32,936 nt of DNA from Acholeplasma sp. GTDB taxonomy: Bacteria; Bacillota_I; Bacilli_A; Acholeplasmatales; Acholeplasmataceae. Positions 15,704-23,065 of this stretch are shown one piece after another. The DNA is taken from contig QZKD01000010.1 in NCBI GenBank assembly GCA_003605085.1, positions 1 through 32,936 of the forward strand, given 5' to 3'. The position numbers were made by a program, and so were the translations under genes. Under the pieces are notes generated by a model. The model did no database searches. It saw only the letters and a list, made by a program, of their open reading frames with translations, and had not been told where the DNA came from. Numbering within the stretch: the stretch's first letter is position 1; every line of letters begins with the position of its first letter.

Positions 15704-16468
15704 GTGAAAAATACGTTGATTTCGTTTAATTTGAAGATGGGTTTTCTCCATCTTGTTCAAGGCACAATTATTTTAATATTGTCATTAACCGTGGATGTTT
15801 TCAGGGATTTTAAGCCCACGATCTACGGTCGATTTTTCGAAGTCTTTGAAGGTGGGTTATATGGTCCTGGAACACAAGAATTATTTACACTACCCTTCGG
15901 AATATTGGTTGCACTCTTCTTGTTGTTAAGTGCTGGTTTTCATTTCTTGATTGCGATTCCCCTTAAGAATCGCTATCTTTCCTCGATTGAACGAGGAATC
16001 AATCCTTATCGTTGGTATGAATATGCACTTTCATCATCCATCATGATTGTCTTGCTTTCTGCTATGTTTGGTTTACTGACAATAGAAGCAGTTATTCTAA
16101 TCTTTGTGCTGAATGCTGTTATGAATTTATTGGGCTTGTTAATGGAAAAAATGAACCCACTGCTGCGCGAAAGTACAGATTGGACAGCTCATTTTTTTGG
16201 ATGGATAGCAGGTTTAGCACCGTGGATAATGATTGTCATTTACATGTTTAATAGTGGCGATTTATCAAAACTTCCATGGTTTGTTATTCCAGGCCTTATC
16301 TTCTATTTCTTAGTGTTCAATCTTTTTGCATTTAATCAAATTCTACAATATAGAAAAGTGGGACCTTGGAGTTCATATATTTATGGAGAAAAAATGTATG
16401 TGTGGCTTAGTTTAATTGGTAAATCTGCTCTTGCATGGTTCATTTTCATAGGTATACTTCTAGCATAG
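15704..16468 (+). CDS. Heliorhodopsin (retinal-binding photoreceptor)
   Basis: This 254-residue seven-helix protein is a heliorhodopsin, the rhodopsin class with inverted membrane topology (N-terminus inside) known to bind all-trans retinal and to show slow photocycles without clear ion pumping. Visible signature features are FN-x-MGFLHLVQG in helix 1 (His16), GFHFLIA with His80, NPYRWYEYALSSSIMI with the counterion Glu106 in helix 3, an AG-x-xPW motif, NQILQYRKVG, and LIGKSALAW with the Schiff-base Lys240. Lys240 and Glu106 correspond to Lys241 and Glu107 of the founding protein HeR-48C12, and the length matches. The start is a GTG with AAAGGAAG nine bases ahead. It follows a membrane-anchored hydrolase and precedes degV. 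No retinal synthesis gene lies in the window, so retinal must come from elsewhere in the genome or from outside. Signalling partner unknown. Confidence 0.93.
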   Translation: MKNTLISFNLKMGFLHLVQGTIILILSLTVDVFRDFKPTIYGRFFEVFEGGLYGPGTQELFTLPFGILVALFLLLSAGFHFLIAIPLKNRYLSSIERGINPYRWYEYALSSSIMIVLLSAMFGLLTIEAVILIFVLNAVMNLLGLLMEKMNPLLRESTDWTAHFFGWIAGLAPWIMIVIYMFNSGDLSKLPWFVIPGLIFYFLVFNLFAFNQILQYRKVGPWSSYIYGEKMYVWLSLIGKSALAWFIFIGILLA

Positions 16469-16642
16469 TCAATATTTTCATTGTTTGAATAATGCAGATT
16501 GGAATCATAGTATTCTCGATTTCTTGTTGCAATAGTTTTGATTGAAACCAATTTTCCCCACAGGATAAAATAACAATTCACATATTGATTTATCCATGGT
16601 TAAAGTATAGAATATAGACGAAGAGAAAGAGAATATATATTT

Positions 16643-16677
16643 ACGCAACGAGAGGTTTGTCTCTTGTTGCGTTTTTC
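16643..16677 (+). terminator. Rho-independent terminator
   Basis: ACGCAACGAGAG pairs with CTCTTGTTGCGT over 12 bp (one G-U pair) around a six-base loop, followed by TTTTTCTTT. It stands 175 bp after the heliorhodopsin stop codon. Confidence 0.9.
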
Positions 16678-16791
16678 TTTATGTTCCTACAATGAAATAA
16701 GAAGTAGTTAATATTATGACTTTACCTATTTGAATAAGCAATCAGATGACCTAATATAAATTAAATAAATAATGGGGAAAATCACATTTAT

Positions 16792-16818
16792 TTGATTAAA
16801 ATTGTTACATGATATAAT
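16792..16818 (+). promoter_or_regulatory. Promoter of degV
   Basis: TTGATT (16792-16797) and an extended -10 TGATATAAT (16810-16818; TATAAT 16813-16818) are separated by 15 bp. The start codon of degV follows about 80 bp downstream. Confidence 0.65.
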
Positions 16819-16898
16819 GAATGAGTAAAGATTGACAATCCTTTGTCAAAATCTCTTGGTATGGCACGAAAATACAAAAGAAAATATAGGAGAAAAAA

Positions 16899-17750
16899 AT
16901 GAAAGTAGCCCTTATTACGGATTCTGGAGCTAATTTATCAAAAGAGTTTATTGCAAAGCACAAAAATTTGTATGTGATTCCATTAATGATTATTATCAAT
17001 GGAACCTCATATCGTGATCAAATTGAGGTCACAGCAGAAGAGGTTTATCAACAGATTGATGAAAAACAGATGACAACATCATTGCCCAACATGGATGATT
17101 TAAAAGATGTATTTGATAATATTCAAGCCAAAGGAATTAAGGATGTTTTAGTTATCAATATTTCATCGGGTTTATCAGGGACGTACAATGCATTTCGATT
17201 AGCATTTGAGACGTATCAACAATCTTTTAACATTACTCATTATGATTCAAAAACACTCGGTGGTGCACAGGGGTATTTGGTTGAAGAAGCTTTAGAATTA
17301 CTCGCAAAAAATGTTGCCATTCCTGAGATTATCAAAGCTTTAGATCAGCAACGTTATCATGATTCTCTCGCCATTTATACCATCAACACGCTAAAGTACT
17401 TAAAAAGAGGTGGACGTATTGGGAAGGTGGAAGGTACCATTGGTGACATTTTAAAAATCAAACCTGTCATTACAGTGAATGACGAAGGTGTTTATGTCAC
17501 GCTATCAAAAGGTTTTGGTTTGACACGATCATTATTGAAAATGAAAGATTTAATGGTGGAAAAATTTGGTGATCATGCCATCGATCTTACCGTGCATTAT
17601 GGGGATGATCTAGAAAAGGCAGAATCACTTTCACAAACATTAACAAAAGTATTGAATGTAAGAAATATCATCTTATCACCTTTAACTCCAGTTTTAGGCA
17701 TCCACACAGGTCCGATGATGTTTTCATTTATAGCAAGAAAAGTTAAATAA
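16899..17750 (+). CDS. degV: DegV family fatty-acid-binding protein
   Basis: This 283-residue cytosolic protein belongs to the DegV family (two alpha/beta domains with a buried fatty acid; in Gram-positives related FakB proteins present fatty acids to the kinase FakA). Visible family motifs are ITDSGANLS at the N-terminus, MTTSLPNMDD near 58-67, the lipid-head-group loop ISSGLSGTYN near 87-96, the TLKYLKRGGRIG segment and the terminal GIHTGP. The last motif is followed by MM where GA is usual, a minor departure. An AGGAG sequence seven bases upstream supports ATG 16899. It is a single gene with its own promoter, and an IS-like end fragment begins only 7 bp after the stop codon. No fakA gene is in the window. 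Confidence 0.9.
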   Translation: MKVALITDSGANLSKEFIAKHKNLYVIPLMIIINGTSYRDQIEVTAEEVYQQIDEKQMTTSLPNMDDLKDVFDNIQAKGIKDVLVINISSGLSGTYNAFRLAFETYQQSFNITHYDSKTLGGAQGYLVEEALELLAKNVAIPEIIKALDQQRYHDSLAIYTINTLKYLKRGGRIGKVEGTIGDILKIKPVITVNDEGVYVTLSKGFGLTRSLLKMKDLMVEKFGDHAIDLTVHYGDDLEKAESLSQTLTKVLNVRNIILSPLTPVLGIHTGPMMFSFIARKVK

Positions 17751-17757
17751 TGTAGAA

Positions 17758-17847
17758 TGATATAATCCCCTTAAAGTAGACACTACAAGTAGTCCAAGGT
17801 GTAGATGTTAACAGAAAGGGGATTTTTTCTTTTGGTAAGAAGCCATC
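17758..17847 (+). mobile_element. IS-like left-end remnant, copy B
   Basis: This is the second copy of the element described at 1272-1360. It begins TGATATAATCCCCTTAAAG, right after the degV stop codon, and runs parallel to copy A through the hairpin arms CCCCTT (17767-17772) and AAGGGG and the T-rich tract. The putative transposase start codon of copy A is lost here (TTTTGGTAAGAAG in place of TTTTATGGGAAGAAA). No right end was found. The hairpin plus T tract may act as the terminator for degV. Confidence 0.6.
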
Positions 17848-17946
17848 AATTTAGCACAGAAATAAAGCATGTATTCATTCATCCGTATCAAATCTATGAG
17901 TTAGATAACTCAAATGCTTGAATATGCACAATTCATCTCATAGTGG

Positions 17947-17975
17947 TTGACAAAAACGAATGATTCATGTAAAGT
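17947..17975 (+). promoter_or_regulatory. Promoter of the ABC-F gene
   Basis: A consensus -35 TTGACA (17947-17952) is 17 bp from TAAAGT (17970-17975), which is preceded by TG. Initiation would fall near 17982, giving a leader of about 60 bases. Confidence 0.6.
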
Positions 17976-17988
17976 GTTAGAGGTGATG

Positions 17989-18019
17989 TGGCCAAAAAAT
18001 CATACATTGGCCATTTTTG
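17989..18019 (+). terminator. Leader terminator or attenuator ahead of the ABC-F gene
   Basis: TGGCCAA (17989-17995) pairs perfectly with TTGGCCA (18007-18013) and is followed by TTTTTG. It lies between the promoter and the start codon, so it can stop transcription before the gene. ABC-F resistance genes are known to use leader attenuation; whether this hairpin is regulated is an inference. Confidence 0.55.
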
Positions 18020-18041
18020 TTTGTAAAGGGGTTATCAATTC

Positions 18042-19667
18042 ATGATTACTGTATCGAATGTAAGTTTAATATTCTCGGATAAGAAATTATTTGAAGATGT
18101 CAATTTAAAATTTTTACCAGGAAATTGTTATGGAGTGATCGGTGCGAATGGTGCTGGGAAATCCACATTCTTGAAATTACTTTCTGGAGAAAAAGAACCA
18201 AGCCCAGGTGAGATTATTATCGAAAAAAATAAACGTCTTGCTGTCTTAAGTCAAAATCAAAACGCATTTGATGAATTTACTGCAATAGAAACTGTTTTTA
18301 TGGGACACAAAAAGTTGTTTGAAATCATGCAAGCCAAAGAAAGAATTTACCAAAAAGAAACCATCACAGATGAAGAGGGCTATGAGCTTTCCCACTTAGA
18401 AGCAGAATTTGCAGAACTCAATGGATGGGATGCGGATTCTGATGCAGAAAAATTACTCAACGGATTAAATGTTCCATCAAGTGAGTTCAATAAAAAAATG
18501 AGCGACATACTCCCCAAACATAAAGTTAAAATTTTGTTAGCTCAAGCTTTATTTGGCAATCCAGACATTTTACTCCTTGATGAACCTACCAACAATCTGG
18601 ACTTTGAAGCGATCGATTGGCTTGAAGATTTTTTAACTGATTATCCAAATACCGTGATCACTGTTTCCCATGATCGCCACTTCCTAAACAACATATGTAC
18701 ACACATGGTGGATATTGATTATAATCAAGCGAAGATGTATGTGGGTAATTATGATTTTTGGATGGAGTCCTCACAACTCATTCAAAGATTGATGGCAGAT
18801 AAAAACAAGAAAAAAGAAGAACGAATTCAAGAGTTGAAATCATTTATTGCACGCTTTAGTGCTAATCTTTCTAAATCTTCTCAAGCGACTTCACGGAAAA
18901 AAGCCTTAGAGAAAATTCAATTAGATGAGATCGTTCCCTCGACAAGAAAATATCCGTTTATCGGATTTGAGATTGAAAAGGCATTAGGTAAAGATGTCCT
19001 TGAGGTTGATCGTTTAAGCGCTTCAATCGATGGAATAAAACTCTTTGAAAATGTTTCATTTGTCATCAATCGTGGTGATAAAGTGGCTTTATTGGGCGAT
19101 AATGACCTTGCTAAAACGGCATTGCTAAAGATCCTTGCAGGCGAACTAGAGCCTGAATCTGGAAGCATTAAATGGGGACAGACTGTCGTAAAATCATATT
19201 TCCCCAGTGATAATGATGATTATTTTATGGGTAAAACTATGAACTTAATCGATTGGTTAAGACAGTATTCAAAAGAACCTGCAGAATCGTATATTCGTGG
19301 CTTCTTAGGAAGAATGTTATTTAGTGGAGATCAACCTTTAAAGGAAGTTAAGTTTCTATCGGGTGGTGAAAAGATGCGCTGCATGTATTCGAAACTGATG
19401 CTTTCCCAAGCCAATACACTACTTATCGATTCTCCCACCATTCATCTTGATCTTGAAGCAATTCAAGCGGTAAACAGAGGACTAGAAGAATATAAAGGAT
19501 CACTTATAGTTGCATCACATGATCATCAGTTATTGCAAACGGTGTGTAATAAAGTCATCGAGATTGCTGATCTGGGCTCGTACTCTTATGAAGGTGCACT
19601 GGATGAATACATCGGTAATAAAGAAATTAAACAAAGGACACAGTTGCTTTATAAAGATGATATTTAA
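18042..19667 (+). CDS. ABC-F protein (YbiT/YkpA-like) with one degenerate ATP site
   Basis: This 541-residue soluble protein has two ATP-binding cassettes joined by a charged linker (about 240-300), the layout of ABC-F proteins that act on the ribosome. Cassette 1 has an intact Walker A (GANGAGKST, 34-42), Walker B with catalytic glutamate (LLLDEPT, Glu181) and H-switch (SHD, 209-211), but its signature LSGGE is replaced by ILPKH (156-160). Cassette 2 has an intact LSGGE (439-443) but a damaged Walker A (GDNDLAKTA, 352-360) and Ser464 where the catalytic glutamate should be (LIDSPT). Since each ATP site uses the Walker motifs of one cassette and the signature of the other, one site is whole and the other has lost all three elements. 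AAAGGGG upstream supports ATG 18042. The best guess is a YbiT-like translation factor; antibiotic resistance is not indicated. Confidence 0.88.
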   Translation: MITVSNVSLIFSDKKLFEDVNLKFLPGNCYGVIGANGAGKSTFLKLLSGEKEPSPGEIIIEKNKRLAVLSQNQNAFDEFTAIETVFMGHKKLFEIMQAKERIYQKETITDEEGYELSHLEAEFAELNGWDADSDAEKLLNGLNVPSSEFNKKMSDILPKHKVKILLAQALFGNPDILLLDEPTNNLDFEAIDWLEDFLTDYPNTVITVSHDRHFLNNICTHMVDIDYNQAKMYVGNYDFWMESSQLIQRLMADKNKKKEERIQELKSFIARFSANLSKSSQATSRKKALEKIQLDEIVPSTRKYPFIGFEIEKALGKDVLEVDRLSASIDGIKLFENVSFVINRGDKVALLGDNDLAKTALLKILAGELEPESGSIKWGQTVVKSYFPSDNDDYFMGKTMNLIDWLRQYSKEPAESYIRGFLGRMLFSGDQPLKEVKFLSGGEKMRCMYSKLMLSQANTLLIDSPTIHLDLEAIQAVNRGLEEYKGSLIVASHDHQLLQTVCNKVIEIADLGSYSYEGALDEYIGNKEIKQRTQLLYKDDI

Positions 19668-19693
19668 ATGACTTAGTGTTCGATATTTATCAA

Positions 19694-19747
19694 AAAAGAG
19701 TATGTCCACCATAGATATCTTTATGGTAAATACATGCTCTTTTAATT
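19694..19747. terminator. Bidirectional terminator between convergent genes
   Basis: AAAAGAGTATGT (19694-19705) pairs with ACATGCTCTTTT (19732-19743), and an inner ACCATA/TATGGT extends the stem. T runs at the right end, and A runs at the left read as T runs on the other strand. It can serve both the ABC-F gene and the convergent nitronate monooxygenase-like gene. Confidence 0.8.
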
Positions 19748-19821
19748 TTATGAATGAACACAGCATTTAATTTTATGATCAAAGATGTTAAACAATGTTT
19801 AGTTTATACATGGATCGTTCT

Positions 19822-21252
19822 TTATACCAAGCCGAATAAAACACGAATGACATCACTTGCTCGATAGATAGTAGATCCTTTTTTAAGAAATCTAGCGATG
19901 AATTTTAAATCATCACCCGCTGTGACGATCGGTATTTCATGATCGCCATTCTTTCTCTTTTGACCTAGCCCAAGGGTAGCTACAAGACCATTGCACAAAC
20001 ATTTTCTTCCCTTTGTGTCTTCAATCTTTCCGCCCTTCTTGACGTAATCATCTATAGGTTCAGAAGGACAACGATAGCCAATCTTACCATTTTCTTTTCG
20101 ATAGGCTTCTCTTAGATATCCGATATCACAGATACGGTTTCTCTTTAAGTACGTTTCTTCCATAGCAGTTGTATCTTCCACCTCAACGACTTTAAAGGGA
20201 AATCCAGTAGGAGAGGCAAGCGGATCTGTCTTCACTCGTCCCAACCCCTTTAAAACTGCATTTATTATTCTTTCTTTAAGTGATTTTTCCATTCCCGATT
20301 CTTCACTGAAGGCGAAAGCAGTTCCTACCTGAATACCAGTAGCTCCCAAAGATAGTGCACGTAAAAAATCTTCACGACTACCAAATCCACCAGCGAGCCA
20401 AAAAGGTAAACCAATATTCTTAACAACTTCTAAATCAACCTCATCTCGAGTACCGTAGATGGGTTCACCATCATCATTAAGCATGACTTTACCTCTTGGA
20501 TTTGCATTATGGCCACCCGCAACAGGCAATTCAATCACAAAACCATCCGGTGAACCAAAATCACTGCGCGAGAGATGAAGTGCTAAAGTATGCGATGAGA
20601 CAATGGCTAAAAACTTAGGTCTCTTTAATTTGGGAAGAGGGTGACCTTTGGCAAATTCTTTGGGGGAAAATGTCATGTCAACAGGTTCATTGGTGACATT
20701 ATCCAAAACCTTCAAAGGTAAGGATGCATCTTGGTTTTCGGCGAATTTATCGAGTATCATCGGTATTTTGATTGGAATACCTGCACCCATCAATATATAG
20801 TCCACACCTGCAAGCATAGCCCCATAGATGGAAGGTAGTGTCGGTAACTGAATCTTTTCTAATAAATTCATACCCACGACACCTTGATGCCCTTTTTTAG
20901 CCAAGTATACTTCGACATAACAGGCGATGACCATAAGTTCTGTAAGTAAATATGACCGTTCTAAACTAGGCATGGGGACTGCTTTATATGCGCCTTTTCC
21001 GTCTTCAGTAGTCACATTCAAACGATACGTATCAAGGACTCTTTCTGCCATTTCAGGATAAGGAAAAGATAAGATCGCATCGATGATGTCCTGACTGCAT
21101 TCTTTTTGTTGCAACTTTCTTGCCAGAGTTAGTGCAAGTGCGGTTCCTGAAATCACACCGAGTTGTCCTTGCATAGAGACACTACGGGCGAGAGCAACAC
21201 TGGATACACCTACGCCCATACCGCCTTGTATAATCTGTGGTAAATGATTCAT
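19822..21252 (-). CDS. Nitronate monooxygenase-like FMN flavoprotein (NPD/PfaD-like)
   Basis: This 476-residue protein is a TIM-barrel flavoprotein of the 2-nitropropane dioxygenase/nitronate monooxygenase group, longer than the usual 310-360 residues. Motifs include IIQGGMGVGVSS at 7-18, GMNLL at 127-131, PVAGGHN (243-249), the phosphate-binding AGGFG (287-291) and IQVGTAFAF (307-315). The C-terminal extension (about 360-476) contains four cysteines, Cys375, Cys395, Cys418 and Cys420, whose spacing could suit metal or disulphide binding; this is an inference. A strong AAAGGAG precedes the ATG on the minus strand. It is the only minus-strand gene I accept here and is monocistronic. Natural substrate is uncertain: relatives act on nitronates, while PfaD relatives are enoyl reductases. 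Confidence 0.85.
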   Translation of the reverse strand: MNHLPQIIQGGMGVGVSSVALARSVSMQGQLGVISGTALALTLARKLQQKECSQDIIDAILSFPYPEMAERVLDTYRLNVTTEDGKGAYKAVPMPSLERSYLLTELMVIACYVEVYLAKKGHQGVVGMNLLEKIQLPTLPSIYGAMLAGVDYILMGAGIPIKIPMILDKFAENQDASLPLKVLDNVTNEPVDMTFSPKEFAKGHPLPKLKRPKFLAIVSSHTLALHLSRSDFGSPDGFVIELPVAGGHNANPRGKVMLNDDGEPIYGTRDEVDLEVVKNIGLPFWLAGGFGSREDFLRALSLGATGIQVGTAFAFSEESGMEKSLKERIINAVLKGLGRVKTDPLASPTGFPFKVVEVEDTTAMEETYLKRNRICDIGYLREAYRKENGKIGYRCPSEPIDDYVKKGGKIEDTKGRKCLCNGLVATLGLGQKRKNGDHEIPIVTAGDDLKFIARFLKKGSTIYRASDVIRVLFGLV

Positions 21253-21317
21253 TGAAAATCTCCTTTATTCATTGTTTTTATAAATATTTTGATATTCAAA
21301 CCATTTGGATTAAATCA

Positions 21318-21323
21318 ATTATA
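21318..21323 (-). promoter_or_regulatory. Probable -10 box of the nitronate monooxygenase-like gene
   Basis: On the minus strand TGTATAAT places a consensus TATAAT at 21323-21318, about 65 bp ahead of the ATG. No good -35 was found. Confidence 0.45.
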
Positions 21324-21446
21324 CATGAGAATCGAATAAAGGATTAAAAAAACGTCATGATTACGTTTTCATGATGTCTATAGGTCATTCATACGTTGGA
21401 TATCAGGTATTTATAAGAGTTTAATGATTCGATAAGTTGTGAAGCA

Positions 21447-21474
21447 TTCATGAGTATTTTGATTATGTTATAAT
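21447..21474 (+). promoter_or_regulatory. Promoter of the membrane-anchored hydrolase gene
   Basis: The extended -10 TGTTATAAT ends at 21474 and a weak -35 TTCATG (21447-21452) lies 16 bp upstream. The start codon follows about 37 bp downstream. Confidence 0.6.
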
Positions 21475-21511
21475 AAAACATAGAAACATAATACAAGCAC
21501 ACGGAGCATAT

Positions 21512-22891
21512 ATGTATATTTTTGATGGTATATTGATTCTCACAACACTCGTTTCAACGATTTTCTACATGTCGAAAGATAAAATTGATAAGAAATATAT
21601 CGCTTATGCGATACTTTTTAATTTACTTGTCATTGTCATACATAGTTTTATCGGTTATATAAAATGGCAAATCATCCCCATCTATGTTCTAGGCTTTCTA
21701 TTGGTTTTATTGGGGAATGTAAAATTATCTAAAAAACTTCTTAGAATTTTGTTTATCAGTTTCTATACATTCATACTGATTGCATCGATGGCTTTACTTT
21801 ATGTGTTCCCTATGTCGGATATCCCCAATCCCTCTGGTCAATATATAATTGGTACTAGAGATTTTATTATCGAAGATCAAGACCGACTAGAACTATATAC
21901 AGAAGATTCCCTTGATACGAGAGAGTTTGCCTTTAGAATGTGGTATCCAACAGATTCTACTAGTCAGCAAGTCGTCTCCAAATGGATTGGAAATCTTTCG
22001 GTTTCAAGAGGACTTGCTGGTAGTATTGGATTACCCTCGTTTATTTTAGATCAGATTAGTCAAATTAACTCGAATTCATATGTCAATGCACCTTTGAGTC
22101 TCCAAGAAGATAGTTATCCCGTGGTGATTATCTCACATGGTTGGGGTGGATTTATGAGTCTTCACACAGACCTAGCTGAAGAACTTTCCAGTCGGGGCTA
22201 TGTTGTTGTATCCATCGATCATACCTACGGCTCTGTAGCGACAAATTTAGGGGACAGAATTGCTATACAGAATCAGGATGCATTACCTGATCGAAGCGAA
22301 GCCAACTTCCTGAGTGCAGCCAACCAACTCGTGTACACTTATGCAGGAGATATATCTAAAACACTGGACTATCTCGAATCAGAAAACGACATAACCTCTG
22401 ATGCATTTTTCAAAGGCAAACTGGATTTAGATCATATCGGACTTATTGGGCACTCAACAGGTGGAGGAGCTGATGTTGCTGTTGCATTAAACGATGACCG
22501 TATCACTGCACTTCTTGGTCTTGATGCATGGGTTGAACCCATCTCTAGCGAAGAGATAGAAAAAGGGTTAAGCATTCCAGCTATTTTTCTAAGAAGTGAG
22601 ACATGGGAAGAGGGATTGAATAATGCTAATCTCTATGACTTAATTCTAAATAGTGATCAAGCAGAACTCTACCAAATCGATGGAACCACACATTCGGATT
22701 TCTCTATGGCATACATGTTTTCTCCTCTTATGAGCATGATTGGATATACGGGATCCTTGAATAGCGATTACCTCTTGCAGATGCAAAAAGATGTGATGAA
22801 TGTATTTTTTGATCAACATCTGAAAGGAATCATAGATCAAAATATAGATTTATCCTTGTATGAAGAACTCAAAAATATAGAATTATCTTAA
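21512..22891 (+). CDS. Membrane-anchored hydrolase, PAF-acetylhydrolase-like
   Basis: This 459-residue protein has about four N-terminal membrane helices (roughly 2-20, 28-50, 54-70 and 78-99) followed by an alpha/beta hydrolase domain resembling platelet-activating-factor acetylhydrolase/chlorophyllase-like enzymes. Motifs are VVIISHGWGG (204-213), the nucleophile elbow GHSTGG with Ser315, LLGLDAW with Asp338 as likely acid, and GTTHSDF with His394. PAF-acetylhydrolase relatives split short acyl chains from phospholipids, but the bacterial substrate is unknown. A modest CGGAG lies about nine bases ahead of ATG 21512. It has its own promoter and a terminator 26 bp after the stop. Confidence 0.82.
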   Translation: MYIFDGILILTTLVSTIFYMSKDKIDKKYIAYAILFNLLVIVIHSFIGYIKWQIIPIYVLGFLLVLLGNVKLSKKLLRILFISFYTFILIASMALLYVFPMSDIPNPSGQYIIGTRDFIIEDQDRLELYTEDSLDTREFAFRMWYPTDSTSQQVVSKWIGNLSVSRGLAGSIGLPSFILDQISQINSNSYVNAPLSLQEDSYPVVIISHGWGGFMSLHTDLAEELSSRGYVVVSIDHTYGSVATNLGDRIAIQNQDALPDRSEANFLSAANQLVYTYAGDISKTLDYLESENDITSDAFFKGKLDLDHIGLIGHSTGGGADVAVALNDDRITALLGLDAWVEPISSEEIEKGLSIPAIFLRSETWEEGLNNANLYDLILNSDQAELYQIDGTTHSDFSMAYMFSPLMSMIGYTGSLNSDYLLQMQKDVMNVFFDQHLKGIIDQNIDLSLYEELKNIELS

Positions 22892-22916
22892 CAATTAATA
22901 ATCATAAGTTATACTG

Positions 22917-22946
22917 AACTCTTCCATTATCGGAGGAGTTTTTTAT
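22917..22946 (+). terminator. Rho-independent terminator
   Basis: AACTCTTCC pairs with GGAGGAGTT (9 bp, one G-U pair) around a six-base loop, followed by TTTTTT. It ends the hydrolase transcript. Confidence 0.88.
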
Positions 22947-22972
22947 ATGTGTTTAACCTTTTTTAGTCTAAC

Positions 22973-22999
22973 TTGAATACACCAATTTGGGATTATAAT
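22973..22999 (+). promoter_or_regulatory. Promoter of the AraC/GyrI-like regulator
   Basis: TTGAAT (22973-22978) and TATAAT (22994-22999) are separated by 15 bp. The regulator starts about 66 bp downstream. Confidence 0.6.
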
Positions 23000-23065
23000 A
23001 AAAGAGAACAAATTCGGTCAAGTAAATGAACTAAGTCATCTATATAATGGATATGTGGTGAGAAG

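Larger units (their letters stand above)
16469..16898. other. Intergenic region with terminator and promoter
   Basis: The gap between heliorhodopsin and degV holds a strong terminator (16643-16677), a possible promoter just ahead of it (16585-16611) that could give a roughly 60-nt transcript, and the degV promoter (16792-16818). I see no coding sequence. Confidence 0.5.

Noticed and set aside
15599-16898. Retinal-synthesis gene beside the heliorhodopsin
   Set aside because: All credible frames around it were read; none resembles blh/brp or a carotenoid oxygenase.
18042-19667. ABC-F gene as an antibiotic-resistance determinant
   Set aside because: The layout fits YbiT-like factors, and nothing in the linker or neighbourhood points to the Vga, Lsa or Msr resistance types.
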